In this document: positions 1-5,153 of the stretch, in pieces | How the letters are laid out: each line of letters begins with the position of its first letter | Numbering within the stretch: the stretch's first letter is position 1 | Origin: Tidjanibacter sp. | GTDB taxonomy: Bacteria > Bacteroidota > Bacteroidia > Bacteroidales > Rikenellaceae | Assembly (NCBI GenBank): GCA_017379955.1 | Contig: JAFNVE010000099.1 | Coordinates: forward strand, 1-5,153 | Reading direction: 5' to 3' | Length of the DNA stretch: 5,153 nt | The notes under the pieces: generated by a model | Database searches by the model: none | Seen by the model: only the letters and a program-made list of their open reading frames with translations | Told to the model about the DNA's origin: nothing | Program-made: the position numbers and the translations under genes

Positions 1-749
1 TGGCAATCTCGGAGGCTGTTGAGTTGGCTCTTAAAAACCCCGAAACAACTCGCTATTGCCTTGGTAGTGTGATGAATCATGTTGTTCTGCATCAGACAAT
101 TATAGGCGAGGAGGCGTTGATGCAGATGGAGATGGCGGGTGAGATGCCCGATGTGGTTATTGGCTGCTTTGGTGGCGGTAGTAACTTTGCGGGTCTTGGC
201 TTTCCCTTCCTGCGTAAGAACCTCCGCGAGGGGGCTAATATGAGAATTGTTGCCGTAGAGCCTGCCTCTTGCCCGAAACTAACCAGAGGCAAACTCTGTT
301 ACGACTTTGGCGACACGGCGGGTATCACTCCGCTTGTGCCTATGTACTCGCTCGGTCATACCTTCCACCCTGCCGATATTCATGCAGGTGGTTTGCGCTA
401 TCACGGCGCGGGAAGTACTGTAAGTCAGTTGCTTTCGGATGGTCTTATTGAGGCTCAATCTGTCGACCAGCTCGAAACTTTCTCGGCTGCTCTGGCTTTT
501 GCTCGCACCGAGGGTATTGTTCCTGCTCCTGAGTCGGCACACGCTATTGCTGTGGCTGTGCGCGAGGCACTGAGAGCGAAAGAGGAGGGCGTGCAGAAGA
601 ATATTCTCTTCAACCTCTCGGGTCACGGTATGGTTGATATGTATTCGTATGAGCAATATCTGTCAGGTGCACTGACTGATTCAACGCTCTCGGAGGCCGA
701 GATTGCCCGTAGCATTGAGGCTTCGCAGAAGCGGGTTGGGTTGCTCTAA
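1..749 (+). CDS. trpB: Tryptophan synthase beta chain, TrpB2 type (3' part, 5' end outside window)
   Basis: PLP enzyme joining indole and L-serine to make L-tryptophan in the cytoplasm. The frame is open from base 3 to the TAA at 747-749, giving 248 visible residues, a little over half of a TrpB2 (usually around 430-450). The TTG at 24 is an internal Leu codon, because family sequence continues upstream of it. Seen: NHVVLHQTIIGEEA (about nt 75-116), the PLP phosphate-binding loop GGGSNFAG (171-194), KLTRG followed by YDFGDTAG, the TrpB2 hallmark IHAGGLRYHG (378-407), APESAHA, and NLSGHG (612-629), whose Ser should contact the PLP ring nitrogen. The PLP lysine lies in the missing part. The IHAGGLRYHG region separates TrpB2 from ordinary TrpB1. 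TrpB2 often stands alone and need not pair with TrpA; no trpA follows here. The family call is firm; whether it serves de novo synthesis or indole salvage cannot be seen. Confidence 0.93.
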   Translation, partial: AISEAVELALKNPETTRYCLGSVMNHVVLHQTIIGEEALMQMEMAGEMPDVVIGCFGGGSNFAGLGFPFLRKNLREGANMRIVAVEPASCPKLTRGKLCYDFGDTAGITPLVPMYSLGHTFHPADIHAGGLRYHGAGSTVSQLLSDGLIEAQSVDQLETFSAALAFARTEGIVPAPESAHAIAVAVREALRAKEEGVQKNILFNLSGHGMVDMYSYEQYLSGALTDSTLSEAEIARSIEASQKRVGLL

Positions 750-759
750 GTGGAAATAG

Positions 760-776
760 TTTTTACAAAGTAAAAA
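760..776. other. AT-rich perfect inverted repeat downstream of trpB
   Basis: TTTTTAC (760-766), loop AAA, GTAAAAA (770-776): a perfect 7-bp stem with a 3-base loop, 10 bases after the trpB stop. It contains only one G-C pair and no clean U-tract follows on the + strand, so it is a poor intrinsic terminator by classical criteria. Its position between a finished gene and the next promoter makes a weak transcript-end role possible, but chance in AT-rich spacer DNA is equally plausible. Confidence 0.3.
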
Positions 777-811
777 ATCTACAATAAATAGGCTAAAAAT
801 CGCCCTCTCTG

Positions 812-844
812 TGGTGGAAATTCCGAGAAGAATTTGTATCTTTG
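812..844 (+). promoter_or_regulatory. Bacteroidota-type promoter for ftsE (strong -7 box, weak -33)
   Basis: TATCTTTG at 837-844 matches the Bacteroidota housekeeping sigma -7 consensus TAnnTTTG exactly. About 19 bases upstream, where the -33 TTTG or TTG box is expected, there is only TGGTGG (812-817), a weak match. Transcription would begin near 849-852, leaving a leader of roughly 17-20 bases before the ATG at 869. It lies in the only spacer over 100 bases in the window and faces a run of four closely spaced genes, so it probably drives at least ftsE and perhaps the whole run. Confidence 0.7.
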
Positions 845-868
845 TTTGTTTTTAGTGCATCACGAAAA

Positions 869-1597
869 ATGAACGAAAAAGAGAGTGTAATTAGCCTGCG
901 CGGAGTGAGTGTATATCACTCGCAAACTCCGTGGTCGCGCTCCTCGCGTAAGCGTGGTGAGGAGGTCCTTTCGGATATAAACCTCACTGTCAAGGAGGGC
1001 GAAATGGTCTATTTTATCGGTCGTGTGGGTAGTGGCAAGAGCTCACTCCTCCGTACTCTCTATGCCGAACTTCCACTCTTGGAGGGTGAGGGCGAGATTG
1101 CCGGCTTTAATCTTCGCACTCTACGTCGCAAGGATATCCAGCAGTTGCGTCGCAGTATCGGTATTGTCTTTCAGGATTGCCAATTGCTGACAGATAGAAA
1201 TGCTTTTCAGAATCTTCACTATGTGATGCGTGCAACGGGTTGGCGCGATGAGGTGAAGATTCGTCAGCGTATCGAAACGGTGCTTGGCGTTGTGGGCTTG
1301 CAGCATAAAGCGTATAAGATGCCCTACGAACTCTCGGGTGGCGAGCAGCAGCGACTTACTATTGCTCGTGCACTTGTTAACGACCCGAAAATCATCCTTG
1401 CAGACGAGCCTACGGGTAATCTTGACCCTGCATCGTCAGACGAGATTATGGAACTTTTCCGCCGAATTACTCGTGATGGTTGTGCAATAATTATGTCGAC
1501 CCACAATATCTCTAACCTCGAACTTTTCCCTGCTCGAACGATTCGTTTTTCGAAGGGTCATATAGAGGAGCTGGATGTTAAACAGTTATTTGGTTAG
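869..1597 (+). CDS. ftsE: Cell division ATP-binding protein FtsE (ABC ATPase)
   Basis: ATPase half of FtsEX, the ABC-type complex at the inner face of the division site that is thought to couple ATP hydrolysis to activation of peptidoglycan hydrolases. The protein has 242 residues. Seen: Walker A GRVGSGKSS (51-59), Q-loop Gln102 in VFQDCQLL, KMPYELSGGEQQR with the ABC signature LSGGE (155-159), Walker B IILADE (175-180) with catalytic Glu180, D-loop NLD (184-186) and H-loop His212. VGSGKSS and the RRSIGIVFQDCQLLTDR stretch are typical of Bacteroidota FtsE. The ATG at 869 is preferred over the TTG at 842, because that TTG lies inside the -7 box (837-844) and would precede the transcript start. 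No Shine-Dalgarno is visible. Residues 17-32 carry a Ser/Arg/Lys-rich insert compared with E. coli FtsE. FtsX is not adjacent, so a related LolD/MacB-like ATPase is the alternative, though similarity favours FtsE. Confidence 0.87.
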   Translation: MNEKESVISLRGVSVYHSQTPWSRSSRKRGEEVLSDINLTVKEGEMVYFIGRVGSGKSSLLRTLYAELPLLEGEGEIAGFNLRTLRRKDIQQLRRSIGIVFQDCQLLTDRNAFQNLHYVMRATGWRDEVKIRQRIETVLGVVGLQHKAYKMPYELSGGEQQRLTIARALVNDPKIILADEPTGNLDPASSDEIMELFRRITRDGCAIIMSTHNISNLELFPARTIRFSKGHIEELDVKQLFG

Positions 1598-1652
1598 TGA
1601 TGCGGTGAGGCAGTAATGTGAAAAAAAATAGAAGAATACATATAAGAGAAAA
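1598..1652 (+). promoter_or_regulatory. ftsE-gyrB spacer with A-rich gyrB leader
   Basis: The 55-base gap holds an A8 run (1621-1628) and then a purine/A-rich stretch ending in ATAAGAGAA (1642-1650) directly before the gyrB ATG at 1653. No GGAGG-type ribosome site is present; A-rich leaders are the usual initiation context in Bacteroidota. I found no TAnnTTTG box and no terminator hairpin here, so gyrB probably continues from the ftsE transcript or uses a promoter I cannot recognise. Confidence 0.45.
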
Positions 1653-3596
1653 ATGGAAAATTTGGAAGAGAAGAAACAGCAAGAGTACTCCGCGTCGAGT
1701 ATTCAGGTTTTGGAAGGTCTGGAAGCAGTGCGTAAGCGTCCTGCAATGTACATCGGTGATATCGGTGTGCGTGGTCTGCACCACTTGGTTTATGAGGTAG
1801 TAGATAACTCTATTGATGAGGCTCTGGCCGGCTATTGCAACGATATTAATGTTACCATCAATCCCGACAACTCTATCACCGTAGAGGATGATGGTCGTGG
1901 TATCCCTGTTGATATGCACGAGCAGGAGGGTAAGTCGGCATTGGAGGTTGTACTTACCGTGCTTCACGCCGGTGGTAAGTTTAATAAAGGCTCCTATAAG
2001 GTGTCGGGTGGTCTGCACGGTGTTGGTGTATCGTGTGTAAATGCACTCTCGACAAGCCTTATTGCTGAGGTACACCGCGATGGTAAGATTCATCGTCAGA
2101 CTTACAGCAAGGGTGCTCCTACTTCGGAGTTGAAAATCGTAGGTGAGACCGATCGTACAGGTACCACTATTACCTTCAAGCCCGATGGTGAAATCTTTAC
2201 CGAAACAGTATATAACTACGAGGTGCTGGCTGCTCGTCTGCGCGAGTTGGCATATCTGAATAAGGGCGTTTCGCTCCACCTTACCGACCTTCGTGAGGTT
2301 GACGAGGAGGGCAAACCTCTCCACAATCACTTCTACTCGGAAGAGGGTTTGAAGGAGTTTGTAGAGTATCTGGATGCCAACCGTAATGCTATCATTGAGC
2401 ACAGTATCTATATCGAGACTGAGGAGAAGGGTATCCCCGTAGAGGTGGCTATGCAGTATAACGATAGCTTCTCGGAAAATGTGCACTCCTACGTTAACAA
2501 TATCAATACTATCGAGGGTGGTACTCACCTGACAGGTTTCCGCCGCGCACTGACTCGTACTCTGAAAAAGTATGCAGAGGAGTCGGGTATGCTCGCTAAA
2601 CTCAAATTTGAGATTAATGGTGACGACTTCCGTGAGGGTCTGACTGCTGTTATCTCGGTGAAGGTTGCTGAGCCTCAGTTTGAGGGTCAGACCAAGACCA
2701 AACTTGGTAATGGTGAGGTTGCTCCTGCTGTGGATCAGGCAATTGCTACCGCTCTTACTCTCTACCTGGAGGAGCATCCCAAGGATGCAAAGGCAATTGT
2801 AGAGAAGGTAGTCTTGGCAGCTACTGCTCGTCACGCTGCTCGTCACGCACGCGAACTTGTGCAGCGCAAAACCGTTCTCTCGGGCTCGGGTCTGCCCGGT
2901 AAGTTGGCGGACTGCTCGTCGCGCGATAGAGATAGAGCTGAGATTTTCTTCGTCGAGGGTGATTCGGCAGGTGGTACTGCAAAGCAGGGTCGTGACCGTA
3001 CCTATCAGGCAATTATGCCTCTGCGTGGTAAGATTCTCAATGTGGAGAAGGCTCAGGACCATCGTATGTTGGAGAACGAGGAGATTCGCAATATGTACAC
3101 CGCGCTTGGTGTGTCGATAGGTACTAAGGAGGATAGCAAGGCACTGAATATCGAGAAGTTGCGCTACGGCAAGATTATTATCATGACCGATGCCGATGTC
3201 GATGGTAGCCACATTGCAACCCTTATGCTTACCTTCTTCTTCCGCAAGATGAAAGACCTTATTGAGCAGGGCCATATCTATATCGCCACTCCTCCTCTCT
3301 ATTGTGTTAAGAGCGGTAACCGCAAGCGTTATTGCTGGACTGATGAGGAGCGCGATGCAGTTATTGCAGAGAGTGGTCGTGGCTATACCGTTCAGCGATA
3401 TAAGGGTCTTGGTGAGATGGATGCTCAGCAGCTTTGGGAGACCACTATGGACCCCGAGACTCGTATCCTTCGCCAGGTAACCATTGAGAATGCTGCTGAG
3501 GCAGACCATATCTTCTCGATGCTGATGGGTGACGATGTAGAGCCTCGTAAGGAGTTTATCGAGCGTAATGCTAAGTACGCTAACATTGACGCTTAA
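1653..3596 (+). CDS. gyrB: DNA gyrase subunit B
   Basis: ATPase subunit of type IIA topoisomerase gyrase (GyrA2B2), which adds negative supercoils for replication and transcription. It has 647 residues, full length for GyrB lacking the roughly 170-residue TOPRIM insert of enterobacteria. Order seen: GHKL ATPase (about 20-240) with catalytic Glu48 in YEVVDN and Asn52, the DDGRGIP Mg/ATP motif (79-85), and the GGLHGVGVSCVNALS lid (119-133); transducer domain with QTKTKLGN (346-353, Lys of the QTK loop); TOPRIM EGDSAGG (435-441) and the TDADVDGSHI acidic triad (Asp513, Asp515, Asp517); and the C-terminal QRYKGLGEMD and QLWETTMDP (593-601), which favour GyrB over ParE. Arg142 matches the novobiocin-contact Arg136 of E. 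coli; Asp437 and Arg458 match the quinolone-pocket Asp426 and Lys447. The start ATG follows an A-rich leader. The gene contains no TTA, CTA or TCA codon. Confidence 0.97.
   Translation: MENLEEKKQQEYSASSIQVLEGLEAVRKRPAMYIGDIGVRGLHHLVYEVVDNSIDEALAGYCNDINVTINPDNSITVEDDGRGIPVDMHEQEGKSALEVVLTVLHAGGKFNKGSYKVSGGLHGVGVSCVNALSTSLIAEVHRDGKIHRQTYSKGAPTSELKIVGETDRTGTTITFKPDGEIFTETVYNYEVLAARLRELAYLNKGVSLHLTDLREVDEEGKPLHNHFYSEEGLKEFVEYLDANRNAIIEHSIYIETEEKGIPVEVAMQYNDSFSENVHSYVNNINTIEGGTHLTGFRRALTRTLKKYAEESGMLAKLKFEINGDDFREGLTAVISVKVAEPQFEGQTKTKLGNGEVAPAVDQAIATALTLYLEEHPKDAKAIVEKVVLAATARHAARHARELVQRKTVLSGSGLPGKLADCSSRDRDRAEIFFVEGDSAGGTAKQGRDRTYQAIMPLRGKILNVEKAQDHRMLENEEIRNMYTALGVSIGTKEDSKALNIEKLRYGKIIIMTDADVDGSHIATLMLTFFFRKMKDLIEQGHIYIATPPLYCVKSGNRKRYCWTDEERDAVIAESGRGYTVQRYKGLGEMDAQQLWETTMDPETRILRQVTIENAAEADHIFSMLMGDDVEPRKEFIERNAKYANIDA
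2824..2847 (+). repeat. 12-bp perfect tandem duplication inside gyrB
   Basis: CTGCTCGTCACG occurs twice head to tail (2824-2835 and 2836-2847), encoding an ARHA-ARHA run at about residues 392-399. The segment aligns without extra length to the AARxREAARxARE helix of other GyrB proteins, so the repeat reflects a repetitive helix rather than an insertion. Confidence 0.85.
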
Positions 3597-3629
3597 AATA
3601 AGAGAATACTAACCTAAGAGATAACAGAG
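3597..3629 (+). promoter_or_regulatory. gyrB-udk spacer with repeated TAAGAGA leader motif
   Basis: The 33-base gap contains TAAGAGA twice (3599-3605 and 3615-3621), 16 bases apart. The first copy lies in ATAAGAGAA (3598-3606), the same 9-mer found just before gyrB. The second copy ends 8 bases before the udk ATG and could act as a weak purine-rich ribosome site. No promoter box or terminator is seen, which supports co-transcription with gyrB. Confidence 0.4.
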
Positions 3630-4247
3630 ATGGAAGTTACAATTATCGGTGTTGCAGGTGGTACAGGCTCGGGTAAGAGTACACTTGTGCGTTGCCTGCA
3701 ATCGGCATTTGCTGAGAGTGATGTTGTTACACTCTGCCACGACTACTACTACAAGGGCTACACTAACCTCACCTACGAGGAGCGTTGCAAACTCAACTAC
3801 GACCATCCGCAGGCCTTCGATACCGATATGATGGTAGAGCACTTGAAGGCACTCAAAAGTGGTGTGCCTATCAAGCACCCTGTATACTCCTTCGTGGAGC
3901 ATAATCGTACTGATGAGTGGGTGGATGTGAAGCCTTCGAGAGTGGTGATTGTCGATGGTATCCTGATTTTCGAGAACAAGGATTTGAGGGATATGATGGA
4001 TATCAAGGTATTTGTTGACACCGATGCAGATGTCCGTCTGGCTCGCCGTATTTTGCGCGATGTGCAGGATAGAGGTAGAACTATGGAGTCGGTGATTAAC
4101 CAATATATCGACACCGTGAAGCCCATGCACGAGGAGTTTGTGGAGCCTTCGAAGAAATATGCAGATGTGATTATCCCCGAGGGTGGCTTCAACTCTGTGG
4201 CAGTGGGTATGTTGATTGAGAATATCAAGTCACTGATTGCAAAATAA
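3630..4247 (+). CDS. udk: Uridine kinase (uridine/cytidine kinase)
   Basis: Cytoplasmic pyrimidine-salvage kinase that phosphorylates uridine or cytidine to UMP or CMP with ATP or GTP. It has 205 residues, close to the usual 205-215 of bacterial Udk. Seen: P-loop GGTGSGKST (10-18), HDYYYKG (37-43) with the probable catalytic Asp38, NYDHPQAFD (56-64), the nucleoside-binding PVYSFVEHNR (84-93), Walker-B-like VIVDGIL (106-112), FVDTDADVRLARRI (128-141), the lid RDVQDRGRTMESV (143-155), and VEPSKKYADVIIP (171-183). All core motifs are intact. The closest alternative, phosphoribulokinase, shares the fold but lacks NYDHPxAFD followed by EPSKxYAD. The ATG at 3630 places the P-loop at the family's normal distance from the N-terminus. 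The gene follows gyrB by 33 bases and precedes rfbB by 40, consistent with one transcript but not with a shared pathway. Confidence 0.95.
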   Translation: MEVTIIGVAGGTGSGKSTLVRCLQSAFAESDVVTLCHDYYYKGYTNLTYEERCKLNYDHPQAFDTDMMVEHLKALKSGVPIKHPVYSFVEHNRTDEWVDVKPSRVVIVDGILIFENKDLRDMMDIKVFVDTDADVRLARRILRDVQDRGRTMESVINQYIDTVKPMHEEFVEPSKKYADVIIPEGGFNSVAVGMLIENIKSLIAK

Positions 4248-4287
4248 ACCCTTCAACCCGATTATTGATTAAATATTGCAGATAGTT
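4248..4287 (+). promoter_or_regulatory. udk-rfbB spacer, AT-rich leader without recognisable signals
   Basis: The 40 bases are AT-rich before the rfbB ATG. I see no TAnnTTTG box, no Shine-Dalgarno motif and no hairpin followed by T residues. Read-through from udk is the simplest reading. Confidence 0.3.
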
Positions 4288-5153
4288 ATGAGCAAAAACA
4301 TTTTGATTACCGGTGGTGCTGGCTTTATTGGTAGCCACGTTGTGCGCCTCTTTGTGAACAAGTATCCCGATTACCGAATTGTCAATCTTGACAAACTGAC
4401 CTATGCGGGCAACCTCGCAAACCTCACCGATATCGAGGATAAGCCCAATTACTTCTTTGAGCGTTGCGATATCTGCGATATTGACAAGGTGATGGATATT
4501 TTTCGCAAGTATGATATCGATGGTGTTATCCACCTTGCTGCGGAGAGCCACGTTGACCGCTCTATCAAGGACCCCTTTACCTTTGCTAAGACCAATGTGC
4601 TCGGTACTTTGAGCCTTTTGCAGGCAGCTAAGGAGTATTGGAACGGCGAGTGGGAGGGCAAACGCTTCTACCACATCTCGACTGATGAGGTATATGGTGC
4701 ATTGGAACTCACTCATCCTGAGGGCGTTGAACCTCCCTTTACTACCACTGCATCGTCGAGCGAGCACCATATGGCGTATGGCAAAGACTTCTTTTATGAG
4801 GATACCAAGTATAATCCTCATAGCCCCTATTCGGCAAGTAAGGCGTCGAGCGATCACTTTGTGCGTGCCTTCCACGACACATACGGTCTGCCAACAATCG
4901 TGACCAACTGCTCGAATAACTATGGCCCTTATCAGTTCCCCGAGAAGTTGATACCTCTGTTTATCAACAATATCCGTCACGGCAAACCTCTGCCTGTCTA
5001 TGGTAAGGGTGAGAATGTGCGTGATTGGCTCTATGTTGTTGATCACGCAAGAGCTATCGACACCATTTTCCACGAGGGTAAGATTGCCGATACCTATAAC
5101 ATTGGTGGCTTTAACGAGTGGAAGAATATCGACCTGATTAAGGTGATTATCAA
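4288..5153 (+). CDS. rfbB: dTDP-glucose 4,6-dehydratase (5' part, 3' end outside window)
   Basis: NAD-dependent short-chain dehydrogenase/reductase of the extended type. It converts dTDP-glucose to dTDP-4-keto-6-deoxyglucose, the second step toward dTDP-L-rhamnose and other deoxysugars for surface polysaccharide; also named rmlB. 288 codons are visible, of about 350-380 expected. Seen: Rossmann [10 protein letters not shown] (8-17), NAD-ribose Asp35 in [23 protein letters not shown] (82-93), catalytic Thr132-Asp133-Glu134 in STDEVYG, Tyr181 and Lys185 in [23 protein letters not shown] (207-224), and [16 protein letters not shown] (241-256), which separates RmlB from UDP-glucose epimerases. 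The DEVYG-to-YSASK segment (138-180) is about 15 residues longer than in E. coli RmlB. rmlA, rmlC and rmlD are not in view; they may follow to the right. The visible part contains no TTA, CTA or TCA codon. Confidence 0.95.
   Translation, partial: MSKNILITGGAGFIGSHVVRLFVNKYPDYRIVNLDKLTYAGNLANLTDIEDKPNYFFERCDICDIDKVMDIFRKYDIDGVIHLAAESHVDRSIKDPFTFAKTNVLGTLSLLQAAKEYWNGEWEGKRFYHISTDEVYGALELTHPEGVEPPFTTTASSSEHHMAYGKDFFYEDTKYNPHSPYSASKASSDHFVRAFHDTYGLPTIVTNCSNNYGPYQFPEKLIPLFINNIRHGKPLPVYGKGENVRDWLYVVDHARAIDTIFHEGKIADTYNIGGFNEWKNIDLIKVII

Noticed and set aside
24..26. TTG at 24 as a start for the trpB gene
   Set aside because: The frame is open to the window edge and upstream residues continue the TrpB2 fold; a protein starting here would lack the PLP lysine region.
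182..189. TAACTTTG, a further match to the -7 consensus
   Set aside because: It lies deep inside trpB with no gene start nearby; a short degenerate motif is expected by chance. The same applies to TACCTTTG at 4578-4585 inside rfbB.
718..732. GCTTC-GCA-GAAGC hairpin near the trpB 3' end as a terminator
   Set aside because: The stem is short, lies within the coding sequence, and is followed by G-rich sequence rather than a T-run.
1578..3509. A 643-codon open frame on the minus strand opposite gyrB
   Set aside because: It is in exact codon register with gyrB and exists because gyrB lacks TTA, CTA and TCA codons. The translation is rich in Leu, Ile, Thr, Ser and Cys with no recognisable domain, while gyrB is unmistakable.
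1653..3596. ParE (topoisomerase IV subunit B) instead of GyrB
   Set aside because: GyrB-typical sequences, including LNVEKA and QLWETTMDP, favour GyrB.
4225..5073. A 282-codon minus-strand frame opposite rfbB, and a 173-codon one opposite udk (3609-4130)
   Set aside because: Both are in register with the sense genes and show no family motif. They are codon-usage shadows, as with gyrB.
1..5153. A novel defence, mobile or RNA-based system
   Set aside because: All coding space is filled by recognisable housekeeping genes. The gaps are 119, 55, 33 and 40 bases with no repeats of CRISPR type, no transposase, no attachment-site structure and no structured RNA that I could see.

Overview
The window reads as ordinary chromosomal housekeeping DNA from a member of the Bacteroidota, probably the order Bacteroidales. 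Three things point there. The upstream region at 837-844 has a textbook Bacteroidota -7 promoter box (TATCTTTG, fitting TAnnTTTG). Start codons are preceded by A-rich leaders without a real Shine-Dalgarno motif. The FtsE and RmlB proteins look like the forms of that phylum. Base composition is moderate (roughly half G+C by eye). I could not fix family or genus.

Layout: all five genes lie on the + strand. (1) 1-749 is the 3' part of a TrpB2-type tryptophan synthase beta chain, cut by the left edge. (2) 750-868 is an AT-rich gap with a weak AT hairpin and the one convincing promoter. (3) 869-1597 is an FtsE-like cell-division ABC ATPase. (4) 1653-3596 is a complete gyrB, DNA gyrase subunit B. 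(5) 3630-4247 is udk, uridine kinase. (6) 4288-5153 is the 5' part of rfbB/rmlB, dTDP-glucose 4,6-dehydratase, cut by the right edge.

From the promoter onward the gaps are 55, 33 and 40 bases, with no visible terminator or second clear promoter. ftsE-gyrB-udk-rfbB may therefore be read as one transcript covering division, DNA topology, pyrimidine salvage and surface-sugar synthesis. The gene products do not form one pathway; the link is shared growth-related demand at most.

No stretch over 300 bases lacks a gene. I saw no mobile element, CRISPR array, tRNA, rRNA or riboswitch, and no candidate for a new biological system. The points worth a second look are modest: a start-codon correction for ftsE, ftsE without ftsX beside it, lineage-type inserts in FtsE and RmlB, a 12-bp tandem repeat in gyrB, and complete avoidance of three codons in gyrB and in the visible part of rfbB, which creates very long but spurious antisense frames.
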